Origin: Kitasatospora sp. NA04385
GTDB taxonomy: Bacteria; Actinomycetota; Actinomycetes; Streptomycetales; Streptomycetaceae
Reading direction: 5' to 3'
DNA: 64,000 nt
NCBI RefSeq assembly: GCF_013364235.1
Contig: NZ_CP054919.1
Span: 577,570 to 641,569 of the forward strand
Shown: positions 8,212 through 18,300 of the stretch, piece by piece
Layout: every line of letters starts with the position of its first letter
How positions within the stretch are numbered: the stretch's first letter is position 1
Position numbers and translations under genes: made by a program
Notes under the pieces: generated by a model
The model's input: the letters and a program-made list of their open reading frames with translations, nothing else
What the model was told of the DNA's origin: nothing
Database searches by the model: none

Positions 8212-9929
8212 TCTTCCCGCAAAGGGCGGCCCTCCCCTGACGCCTCGTCGGCGACCACCCGGCCGTCGGCCAGCCGCACCACCCGGGGCAGCCGGGCGAT
8301 GGTGGCGGGGCGGTGGGCGATGACGATCAGGGTGCAGTCGGCGTGCAGCTCGTCCAGGGCGTGCTCCAGCCGGGCGGCGGTGGCCGGGTCGATGTCGGCG
8401 GTGGCCTCGTCCAGCACCAGCACCGCGGGGTCGGCCAGCACCGCGCGCACCACGCCGAGGATCTGCCGCTCCCCCGCCGACAGCCGGGCGCCGCGCTGCC
8501 CGACCTCGGCGTCCAGCCCGCCCAGGGCGTCCAGCCACCGGGTCAGGCCGAGCCGGGCCACGGCCCGTTCGATCGCCGCCCGGTCCGGCTCCCCCCGCAC
8601 CAGGGCCAGGTTCTCCGCGACGGTGCCGGTGACCAGCCGGACCTCCTGCGGGACGAGCACGATCCGGCGGCGCAGCTGCCGTTCGGGCAGCGCGGCCAGC
8701 GGGGTGCCGGCGAAGGTGACCCGGCCCGCGTCGGGGGCGTACAGGCCGCACAGCAGCTTGGAGAGCGTGGTCTTGCCGGAGCCGGTCTCGCCGACCACGC
8801 CGGTGCGGCTGCCGGCCGGGAACGCCAGGGTGACGCCGTGCAGGTCCGGGACGCTGTCCGACCGGTAGCCGAACTCGACGTCCTCGCAGCGCAGTTCGCC
8901 GCGCTCGGGCAGGCCGTCGACGTCCGCGGCGGGCGCCGTGGTGGTGGTCGCGGCGAGCAGGTCGAGCAGCCGGGCCAGGCCGGTGCGGGCGGTGGCGACC
9001 TCGCCGACCAGCTGCGACAGGTCGGTGAAGGAGTCGAACAGGTTGCGGCTGGCGACGACGAACACCACGACGGTGCCGACGCCCACCGCGTCCCGGGTGA
9101 CCATCCAGCCGCCGACGCCGAGCAGGGCGACCAGCGCCAGGCCCTCGATCAGGCTGACCAGGTCGATCCGGTTCTCCACCCGCAGGGCGCGCCGGGCCGC
9201 GCGCACCGCGTGCCGGTTCTCGGCGTCGAAGCGCCGGGTCCAGCCGGTCAGGCCGCGCGAGGTCTGCAGCGCCTCGCGGGCGGTCAGCGTCTCGGTGAAG
9301 GTGGCCGCGACGGCGGCCTCGGCGCTCGCCTTGCCGCCGAACGCGGCCCCCGCGTCGCGCTGGAACCAGCGGGTGACCAGCAGCGTGGGCGGCAGGAACA
9401 CCACCAGCTGGACCAGCAGCAGCTGCCAGGAGTACCCGCCCAGCACGGCGAGGGTGAAGCCGAGGGTGGCCAGCGCGGACACCAGGTTGCGCAGGTGCAG
9501 CCGGACGAACGCGGCCAGCGCGGCGACCTCGCCGGTGGCGCGGCGCAGCAGGTCGCCGCTGCGGTGCGCCTCCAGGAAGCGCAGCGGCGCGGTGGCGAGG
9601 TTCTCCACGGCCTGCTCGCGCAGGGTGCGCACCACGTCCTCGCCGCTGCGGATCAGCAGCAGTTCGCCGACCCGGGCCAGCACCAGCTGGGCGGCGGCGA
9701 GCACGGCCAGCAGGGCGACGGCCAGGCCGAGGCGCCCCCGGTCGCCGTCGTAGAGCGCGTCGGTGGCCAGGCCGACCAGCGGGGCGACGGCCACCAGGGC
9801 GGCGGAGTCGGCGAGGCCCACGCCGAGCGCGACGGCGAGCCGGGCCCGGTGCGGACGCAGGTACGGCAGGGCGCGGCGCAGCACACCGCGCTCGTCGGCC
9901 TCCTCGCGCAGCAGCGGCTGATCAGCCAC
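8193..9929 (-). CDS. ABC exporter subunit (transmembrane + ATPase), second half of heterodimer
   Basis: About 578 residues from GTG 9929, preceded by GGAGG at good spacing. The first 320 residues are a six-span type IV exporter membrane domain; the rest is the ATPase with Walker A GETGSGKT, signature LSAGE (instead of LSGGQ), Walker B VLVLDEATAD with the catalytic Glu intact, and the switch His in IAHRPATI. It pairs with the product of 10187-12016. The likely cargo is the peptide siderophore made by the adjoining NRPS genes, exported from the cytoplasm. The stop codon is embedded in the iron box of the following genes. The start lies in the third copy of a repeated junction sequence. Confidence 0.9.
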   Translation of the reverse strand: MADQPLLREEADERGVLRRALPYLRPHRARLAVALGVGLADSAALVAVAPLVGLATDALYDGDRGRLGLAVALLAVLAAAQLVLARVGELLLIRSGEDVVRTLREQAVENLATAPLRFLEAHRSGDLLRRATGEVAALAAFVRLHLRNLVSALATLGFTLAVLGGYSWQLLLVQLVVFLPPTLLVTRWFQRDAGAAFGGKASAEAAVAATFTETLTAREALQTSRGLTGWTRRFDAENRHAVRAARRALRVENRIDLVSLIEGLALVALLGVGGWMVTRDAVGVGTVVVFVVASRNLFDSFTDLSQLVGEVATARTGLARLLDLLAATTTTAPAADVDGLPERGELRCEDVEFGYRSDSVPDLHGVTLAFPAGSRTGVVGETGSGKTTLSKLLCGLYAPDAGRVTFAGTPLAALPERQLRRRIVLVPQEVRLVTGTVAENLALVRGEPDRAAIERAVARLGLTRWLDALGGLDAEVGQRGARLSAGERQILGVVRAVLADPAVLVLDEATADIDPATAARLEHALDELHADCTLIVIAHRPATIARLPRVVRLADGRVVADEASGEGRPLREEKVRLA

Positions 9930-10209
9930 GGAGGGCCTCCACGGAAGTCGGTGACACGGCATCGGTTCGGTAGCTCTCCGGCACCCGGGGATCGACGGGG
10001 CCGACGGGGCCGACAGGGCCGACGCCGGACGCGAGCCGGGCCCGGCGCGGGCGCAGCAGTGGCTGATCAGCCACGGAGGGCCTCCACGGAAGTCGGTGAC
10101 ACGACATCGGTACGGCGACTCCTCGGCACGGCGACGGCCCCCGACGCGGGCGCCACGGGCGCGGGCACGGGCGCGGGCACGGGTGGTCAGCCACGGAGGG
10201 CCTCCACGG
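9922..10209. repeat. Triplicated gene-junction module between the two exporter genes
   Basis: A 23-base sequence, positions 10187-10209, recurs identically at 10067-10089 and 9922-9944 (spacings 120 and 145). On the minus strand it holds GGAGG, a GTG start and an overlapping TGA stop. The right-most copy supplies the stop of the first exporter gene and the left-most copy the start of the second. The middle and left copies share about 60 bases. Between them lies a shrunken echo of the second exporter's N-terminus (RPRRARLASGVG against RPHRARLAVALGVG). The 257-base gap 9930-10186 is thus duplication debris. Confidence 0.8.
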
Positions 10210-12016
10210 GTTCGGGGTGGGCGGAGGGCCGGCCGGGGGGCAGGAGTTCGGCCGTTCGGTCGGCGGCGGCCAGGACGGCGGCGCGGTGGGTGGCGAACAG
10301 CAGGGTGCGGCGACCGCCGGCCCAGCTGCGCAGGCGGTCCAGGACGAGCGCCTCGGTGGCGGTGTCCAGCGCGGAGGTGGCGTCGTCGAGCAGCAGCACG
10401 GCGGGGTCGCCGAGCAGCGCGCGGGCGATCGCCAGGCGCTGGACCTGGCCGCCGGACAGGGCGGTGCCGCCCTCGCCGAGTTCGGTGGCGTAGCCGTCGG
10501 GCATCGCGGCCAGCTGTTCGTGCAGCCCGGCGGTGCGGCAGGCCTCCTCCAGCGCCTGCGGCGGGAGGTCGCGGCCGAGCCGGAGGTTGTCGGCGACGGT
10601 GCCGGAGAGCAGCACCGGCCGCTGGGCGACGTACGCGATCCGGGAGCGGACCTCGTCCAGGCGGGCGGCGCGCAGGTCGGTGCCGCCGTAGCGGACGGCG
10701 CCCTCGTCGGGGTCGTCGAGGCGGACGGCGAGCCGCAGCAGGGTGCTCTTGCCGGCGCCGGTGGCGCCGTGCAGGGCGACGAACTCCCCGGCCTCGACGG
10801 TCAGGTCGACGGGGCCGAGGACGGTCTTGCCGTCCCGCCGGGCCAGCGCGCCGGTGAACTCCAGCGCGCCGGAGGCGGGCAGTGGCACCGGCTCGGCCGG
10901 GTCGGCGACGGTCGCGCCGATGGACAGCACCTCGTCGATCCGGGCGGCGGCGACGTCGGCCTGGCCGCGCTCCAGCAGCCGGTCGACCAGGACGCGGGTG
11001 GCCAGGGTGACGATGGCCATCCAGGTGGTGAAGGCGACCAGTCCGCCGACGGTGAGGTGCCCGTCCAGCACGGCGAGGCCGCCGAGGCCGACACCGGCGG
11101 CGACGGCCAGCCGCGGGACGAGCGGGGCGACGGCGGCCCAACCGGCCTCGATCCGGGCGGCGGTGACGGTGCGGGCGGTGACCTCGGCGCTGGCGGTGTG
11201 GTGCCGGTCGACCAGCGGGCGGTGCCCGCCGGTGCCGCGCAGGCCGGTGCCGAGCTGGAGCAGGTCGGCGACGGCGTCGGCGCGGCGGCCGTGGGCGGCG
11301 GCCAGGTCGGCGGAGGCGACGGCGAAGCGGCGCGGGTAGTGCAGGTTGACCCAGATCAGGAACGGCAGGGTGGCCAGGGTGACCAGCAGCAGGCTCGGGT
11401 CGAGCAGGCCGATCGCGGGCAGCACGGTGAGGAAGGTGGTGCCGAGCACCACCCAGATGGCCAGGCCGTGCACCCACTCGCGGACCAGGTCGGTGTCCCG
11501 GGTGGCCCGCATCGCCAGGTCGCCGTGGCCGCGCGCGGCGAGGGCGGCCCGGTCCAGGCCGGCCAGGTGCCGCAGCAACCGTTCCCGCAGGTCGGCGCCG
11601 ACCTTGGCGTCCGCGTACCCGGCCCAGTACTGCCAGCCGTACAGTCCGGCGAACTGGACCAGCGCGGCCAGCGCGGTGGCGGCGGCCCAGCGCGCCAGCG
11701 CCCCGCCGTCGTGGCCCTGGAGCCCGTCGTCCACCGCCTTCTGCACGCACCAGGGGACGGCGAGCAGGGCGAGCTGCCGGACGGCGGCGGCCGTCATGGC
11801 GGCGGCCACGGTGGCCCGGTGCGGGCGCAGCGAGCCGCGCAGCAGGGCCTTGGCGCGGCGGCGGCGTTCGGCGGGCAGGGCGGCGGGGTCGAGGTCCTCG
11901 TCGGTGAGGTCCGGCTCGGCGGGGTCCGGGGCTGCGGGGTCCGGGGCGGGGGCCGCGTCCGGGCCGGCGGCCTCGGCGGCGGGGGCTGGCTGGTGGGTGC
12001 TCACGGCGTTGGCCAT
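10187..12016 (-). CDS. ABC exporter subunit (transmembrane + ATPase), first half of heterodimer
   Basis: About 609 residues from ATG 12016 (a GTG at 12004 is also possible). A Pro/Ala/Asp-rich leader of about 60 residues precedes a six-span exporter membrane domain and an ATPase with Walker A HGATGAGKST, signature LSGGQ, Walker B VLLLDDATSALD and switch His in FATHRAAV. The residue after the Walker B Asp is Asp where the catalytic Glu is expected, so this ATP site is degenerate. The neighbour at 8193-9929 has the matching degenerate signature, as in asymmetric heterodimeric exporters. It follows MbtH in the NRPS run and is the likely siderophore exporter. Confidence 0.91.
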   Translation of the reverse strand: MANAVSTHQPAPAAEAAGPDAAPAPDPAAPDPAEPDLTDEDLDPAALPAERRRRAKALLRGSLRPHRATVAAAMTAAAVRQLALLAVPWCVQKAVDDGLQGHDGGALARWAAATALAALVQFAGLYGWQYWAGYADAKVGADLRERLLRHLAGLDRAALAARGHGDLAMRATRDTDLVREWVHGLAIWVVLGTTFLTVLPAIGLLDPSLLLVTLATLPFLIWVNLHYPRRFAVASADLAAAHGRRADAVADLLQLGTGLRGTGGHRPLVDRHHTASAEVTARTVTAARIEAGWAAVAPLVPRLAVAAGVGLGGLAVLDGHLTVGGLVAFTTWMAIVTLATRVLVDRLLERGQADVAAARIDEVLSIGATVADPAEPVPLPASGALEFTGALARRDGKTVLGPVDLTVEAGEFVALHGATGAGKSTLLRLAVRLDDPDEGAVRYGGTDLRAARLDEVRSRIAYVAQRPVLLSGTVADNLRLGRDLPPQALEEACRTAGLHEQLAAMPDGYATELGEGGTALSGGQVQRLAIARALLGDPAVLLLDDATSALDTATEALVLDRLRSWAGGRRTLLFATHRAAVLAAADRTAELLPPGRPSAHPEPVEALRG

Positions 12017-12098
12017 CCGTCGGGTAGCGGCGGGGGCGAGGGGGCGGTCCGCGGCCGGACCTGGTCCGGCGGGGCCGCCCCCTCTCCTGCGGGCGGGG

Positions 12099-12311
12099 TC
12101 AGGCGGTGCGGGCGACCAGGCTCGCGGGGCGCAGGTCGGTCCAGTGGGCGTCGATGTAGGCGGTGGCACCCTCGCGGGTGTCCTCGCCGTGGACGGTACG
12201 CCAGCCGGCCGGGACCTCGGCGAAGGCGGGCCACAGCGAGTGCTGGTTCTCGTCGTTGACCAGCACCAGGTAGCGGGCGTCGTCGTCCTCGAACGGGTTG
12301 GTGGAAGCCAT
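12099..12311 (-). CDS. MbtH-family NRPS accessory protein
   Basis: 70 residues, the standard MbtH size, with [24 protein letters not shown], then [21 protein letters not shown] and HWTDLRP. The three conserved Trp residues of the family are present. MbtH proteins bind adenylation domains and are needed for folding or activity of many actinobacterial NRPSs. GAGGAG precedes the ATG at good spacing. It sits directly after the second NRPS gene, separated by 62 bases that carry four copies of an 11-base CGGGGYGGGCT motif (about 12326-12368). Confidence 0.97.
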   Translation of the reverse strand: MASTNPFEDDDARYLVLVNDENQHSLWPAFAEVPAGWRTVHGEDTREGATAYIDAHWTDLRPASLVARTA

Positions 12312-12373
12312 CGGGTGTTCTCCTCTTGGGGCGGGCTCGGGGCGGGCTCGGGGTGGGCTCGGGGTGGGCGGGG

Positions 12374-15300
12374 TCAGGCGGAGCAGGGCGGGGTGTCGCC
12401 GAGGGCGGCGTCGACCAGCCGGTCGACCAGGAACTCGGCGAGGGCCGAGACGGTGGGCCGGGTGAGCAGGTCGGGCAGGCGGAGGTCCCCTTCGAAGTCG
12501 GTGCGCAGGCGCTGGAGCAGCTCCATCGCCAGCAGTGAGTGGCCGCCGAGGTCGAAGAAGTTCTCGTCGATGCCGACCGCGGGCAGGCCGAGCACCTCGG
12601 TGAACGCCGCGTGCACCGCCCGCTCGCTCGGGTAGCGCGGGGCGCGCCGTTCGCCGCCGGTGGTGAAGTCCTCGGCCCGGGGTGCGGGCAGGGAGCTCCG
12701 GTCGAGCTTGCCGTTGACGGTCAGCGGCAGGGCGTCCAGGACCACGAAGGCCGAGGGCACCATGTACTCGGGCAGCCGGGCGGCCAGCGTACGACGGATC
12801 GCAGCGGCCGAGATAAGGGTACCCTCACTTGGCACCAGGTAGGCAGCCAGGCGCTTCACCCCGGGGGTGTCCTCGCGGACCACGACCGCCGCCTGGGCGA
12901 CGTCCTGATGCGCGCTCAGTGCGTCCTCGATCTCACCGGGCTCGACCCGGTAGCCGCGGATCTTGACCTGGTCGTCGGCCCGGCCGAGGAAGTCCAGCAG
13001 GCCGTCCTGCCGCCAGCGCACCACGTCGCCGGTGCGGTACATCCGGGCGCCGGGCGCACCGAACGGGTCGGCGACGAAGCGCTCCGCCGTCAGGCCCGGA
13101 CGGTTCAGGTAGCCGCGGGCCAGGCCGACGCCGGAGACGTACAGCTCACCCGCCACCCCCACCGGAACCGGCCGCAGGTCGCCGTCCAGGACGTGCGCGA
13201 CGGTGTTCCAGATCGGCCGGCCGACCGTGGCCGTGGCCGAGTCCAGGGTGCCGCCGCCGAGCGTGTTGATGGTGTACTCGGTCGGCCCGTACAGGTTGTA
13301 GCCCATCACGCCGGGCGTCTCGGACAGCTTCGACCAGAGCGTCTCGGCCACCGCCTCGCCGCCGAGCAGCACCAGCACCGGACGGTGCCGACCCTCGTCC
13401 AGCAGGCCCCGGTCGACGAGCGCCTGGGCGTAGGAGGGCGTGACGTTGATGACGTCCACCGCGTGCGCGGCGCAGTACGCGGAGAGCGCCTCCGCGTCGC
13501 GGCGCAGCGCCTCGTCCAGCACGTGCACCTCGTGGCCCTCGACCAGCCAGAGCAGCTCCTCCCACGACATGTCGAAGGAGAACGAGACGGTGTGCGCGAT
13601 CCGCAGCCGCCGACCGCCCGCCGAGGCCACCACCGGGTCGAAGATCGCCTCGCGGTGGTTCAACTGCATGTTGGTCAGCCCGTGGTACGGCGTCACCACA
13701 CCCTTCGGCCGACCGGTCGAACCCGACGTGAAGATCACGTACGCGGCCGCGTCCGGCTCGTACGGCACCCGGTAGGGGTCGGCGGGGAAGGCGGCGAGTT
13801 CGGCCTCGACCGCCGGGTCGTCCAGCAGCAGCTGGGGGACGCCCGGGGTGAACGGCATCCGGGGCAGGGCGGCGGTGGCGGAGTCGGTGACCAGGACGAC
13901 CGGGGCGGTGTCCTCCACCATGAACGCCAACCGGTCGGCCGGGTAGTCGAGTTCCAGCGGCAGATAGGCCGCACCCGCCCGCAGCACCGCGAACAGCGCC
14001 GCCACCATGTCCAACGACCGCGGCAACCCCAACGCCACCACCGACTCCGGACCAGCCCCCCGCGCCGCGAACAACCGCGCCAACCGGTCCACCCGCGCGT
14101 CCAGCTCCGCGTACGACCACGCCTGCGAACCGAACACCAGCGCCGTCTCACCCGGCACCGACACCGCCCGCTCCGCCAACAACTCCGCCACCGACGCCGA
14201 CGGCAACTCCCGCCCCGTCAACGCCCACTCACCCAACTGCGCCCGCTCACCCGCCGTCAGCACGTCCAGGCTGCCGACCCGGCGGTGCGGGTCGGCGGCG
14301 ACCTGGGCGAGGACGGCGAGCAGCCGTTCGACCAGGGCTTCGGCGGTGGTGCGGTCGTAGAGGTCGGCGGCGTACTCGAAGGCGATGTCGATCTCCTCCG
14401 CCGTGGAGGTCTCCTCGAAGTTGAAGTCGAGTTCGAACTTGGCCGCGCCGAGCTCGCTCGGCAGGATCCGGCTCTCCAGGCCGAGCAGGCGGCCGGCCCG
14501 GCCGTCGTTGTGCTGGTAGCCCAGCATCACCTGGAACAGCGGGTGCCGGCCGGGGACGCGGGGCGGGTTGACGGCCTCCACCAGGCGGTCGAACGGCAGG
14601 TCCTGGTGGGCGAACGCGGCGAGGTCGAACTCGCGGACGCGGCCCAGCAGTTCGGCGAAGGTCGGATCGCCGGACAGGTCGGCGCGGAGCACCACGGTGT
14701 TGACGAAGAAGCCGACCAGCCGGTCGAGTCCGGCGTCCGAACGGCCCGCGACGGGGGCGCCGAGCGGGATGTCCTCGCCCGCGCCGAGGCGGTGCAGCAG
14801 GGTCGCGACGGCGGCCTGGAGCAGCATGAAGGTGGTGGTGCCGGTGGCCCGGGCGGCCTCCCGCAGGCCCCGGTAGACGGCGGGCGGCACCTGGGCGTGC
14901 ACGGTGTCGCCGCGGTGGTGGGCGACGGGGGTGCGCGGGTGGTCCAGCGGCAGCGCGAGCTCCTCCGGGAGCCCGGCCAGCGCCTGCTGCCAGTGGGCGA
15001 GTTGGCGTCCCAGCAGGCTGTCGGGGCCCTCGGCGAGCAGCTCCTGCTGCCAGAGCGTGTAGTCGGCGTACTGGACGGGCAGCGGCGGCAGTTCGGCCTC
15101 CGCTCCGGTGGCGGCGGCGGTGTAGGCGGCGGTCAGCTCCTCCACGAACGGGTTCATCGACCACTCGTCGCCCGCGATGTGGTGGAACAGCAGCACCAGC
15201 ACGTGGTCCTCGGGCCCGAGTTCGAGCAGGGTGACGCGCAGCGGCCGTTCGGTGGCGAGGTCGAAGCCGTGGCGGACGGCGTCCCGCACGGCGGCGTCGA

Positions 15301-18300
15301 GCCCGGCCTCGGACACGGGGCGGACCTCGACCGCCTCGGCGGGCGCCGGGGCGGCCAGGACCTGCTGGAACACCGAGCCGTCGCGTTCGGTGAACACGGT
15401 GCGCAGGCTCTCGTGCCGTTCGCTGACGGTGCGGACGGCGGCGCGCAGGGCGTCCGGGTCGAGCGGGCCGGTGACCCGGACGACCAGCGGGACGTTGTAG
15501 GTCGAGCCGTCGCCGTCGAGGTTCTGCAGGAACCACATCCGGCGCTGGGCGTGCGACAGCGGCAGGTCGGCGGGGCGGGTGCGGCGGGTGAGGGCGGGGC
15601 GGGTGTCGGCGGGGCCGTCCAGGCGGTGGGCGAGGGCGGCGGGGGTCGGCGCCTCGAACAGGTCGCGGACGGTGAGCGTGCCGCCGAGCGCCTTGCGGAC
15701 CCGGGCGATCAACCGGGCGGCGAGCAGCGAGTGGCCGCCGAGGTCGAAGAAGTTCTCCTCCGGTCCGACCTCGTCCAGGCCGACCGTCTCGCCGAAGGCG
15801 CCGCACAGGATCTCCTCGCGGGCGCCGCGCGGGGCCCGCTCGCCGCCGCCGCTGCGCGGGGCGGGCAGGGCGGACCGGTCGAGCTTGCCGTTGACGGTCA
15901 GCGGCAGGGCGTCCAGGACCACGAAGGCCGAGGGCACCATGTACTCGGGCAGCCGGGCGGCCAACGCGGTGCGCAGCGCGTCGAGTTCGGCCTCGGCGGG
16001 GCCGACCAGGTAGGCGACCAGGCGCTTGACGCCCGGGGCGTCCTCGCGGACGACCACGGCGGCCTGGGCGACGCCGGGGTGGGCGGTGAGGGCGTCCTCG
16101 ATCTCGCCGGGCTCGATCCGGTAGCCGCGGATCTTGACCTGGTCGTCGGCCCGGCCGAGGAAGTCCAGCAGGCCGTCCTGGCGCCAGCGCACCACGTCGC
16201 CGGTGCGGTACATCCGGGCGCCGGGCTCGCCGAACGGGTCGGCGACGAAGCGCTCCGCCGTCAGGCCCGGACGGTTCAGGTAGCCGCGGGCCAGGCCGAC
16301 GCCGGAGACGTACAGCTCACCCGCCACCCCCACCGGAACCGGCCGCAGGTGACCGTCCAGGACGTGCGCGACGGTGTTCCAGATCGGCCGGCCGACCGTG
16401 GCCGACGCGGAGTCGAGGGTGCCGCCGCCGAGCGTGTTGATGGTGTACTCGGTCGGCCCGTACAGGTTGTAGCCCATCACGCCGGGGGTGTCCCGCAGGC
16501 GGGTCCACAGCGTCTCGGCCACCGCCTCACCGCCGAGCAGCACCAGCACCGGGCGGTGCCGACCCTCGTCCAGCAGACCGCACTCCACCAGGGCCTGGGC
16601 GTAGGACGGGGTGACGTTGATGACGTCCACGGCGTGCTTGGCGCAGTAGTCGGCCAGGCCCTGGGCGTCGCGGCGCAGCGCCTCGTCCAGGACGTGCACC
16701 TCGTGGCCCTCGACCAGCCAGAGCAGCTCTTCCCACGACATGTCGAAGGAGAAGGACACCGTGTGCGCGATCCGCAGCCGCCGACCGCCGGCCGAGGCCA
16801 CCACCGGGTCGAAGATCGCCTCGCGGTGGTTCAACTGCATGTTGGTCAGGCCGTGGTACGGCGTCACCACACCCTTCGGCCGACCGGTCGAACCCGACGT
16901 GAAGATCACGTACGCGGCCGCGTCCGGCTCGTACGGCACCCGGTAGGGGTCGGCGGGGAAGGCGGCGAGTTCGGCCTCGACGGTCGGGTCGTCCAGCAGC
17001 AGCTGGGGTGGTCGGGCAGCAGGGCCGCGGTGGCGGAGTCGGTGACCAGGACGACCGGGGCGGTGTCCTCCACCATGAACGCCAACCGGTCCGCCGGGTA
17101 GTCGAGTTCCAGCGGCAGATAGGCCGCACCCGCCCGCAGCACCGCGAACAGCGCCGCCACCATGTCCAACGACCGCGGCAACCCGAGTGCCACCACCGAC
17201 TCCGGACCGGCCCCCCGCGCCGCGAACAACCGCGCCAACCGGTCCACCCGCGCGTCCAACTCCGCATACGACCACGCCTGCGAACCGAACACCAGCGCCG
17301 TCTCACCCGGCACCGACACCGCCCGCTCCGCCAGCATCTCCGCCACCGACGCCGACGGCAATTCCCGCCCCGTCAGGGCCCACTCACCCAACTGCGCCCG
17401 CTCACCCGCCGTCAGCACGTCCAGGCTGCGGACGGGGCGGTCGGGGTCGGTGGTGAGCTGGTCGAGCAGCACGACCAGGCGCTGGGCGTGCTGCTCGACC
17501 TCGGTGCGCTCGAAGACGTCGGGGCGGTACTTCCACTCGAAGACCAGCGCCTCGCCCGGGTTGGTGATGAAGATCAGCGGGAAGTGCGCGGCGTCGACGT
17601 CCTCGACCTCGCGCACGCCGAGGCGCTCGCGCAGTTCGGCGCGGGTGGCGGCGTCGGCGGGGGTGTTGCGGAGCACCTGGAGGGTGTCGAAGAGGCGGCC
17701 GAAGCCGGTGCCGCGCTGGATGGCGCCCAGGCCGGTCTGGTGGTGCGGCAGCAGGGCGGACTGTTCGGCCTGGTGACGGGCCAGGAAGGCGGCGACGCTC
17801 TCGCCGCCGTCCAGCGCGGCGCGGACGGGCACCGTGTTAAGGAACATGCCGATGGTGCCGTCGATGCCGGGCAGTTCGGCGGGGCGGCCGGAGACGGTGG
17901 CGCCGAACACCACGTCCTGCCGGTTGGTCAGCCCGGCCAGCAGCAGCGCCCAGGCGCCGGACAGCACGCTGTTCAGGGTGAGGCCGTGGGTGCGGGTGAA
18001 CGCGGCGATGCGGGAGGTGAGTTCGGTGCTCAGCCGGGCGGTGACGGAGTGCGGCAGCAGTCCGGCGCGCTCGCGGGCCTGCGGGGCGAGCAGGGTGGGC
18101 TCCTCCAGGCCGGCCAGCGCCTCGCGCCAGGCGGCGGTGCCCTGCTCGGCGTCGCGGGCGGCCAGCCAGCGCAGGAACTCCCGGTAGGGCAGGCCGGGTT
18201 CGGGGGCGGGCAGGCCGGCGCAGCGGCTCAGCAGCTCCTGCAGGAACAGGCCGGAGGACCAGCCGTCCCACAGCAGGGCGTGGTTGGTGACCAGGATCCG

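Noticed and set aside
17005..17008. Programmed ribosomal frameshifting to join the two parts of the NRPS
   Set aside because: No slippery heptamer, no stimulatory structure noticed, and NRPS genes are not known to use it; the intact sister module has no break.
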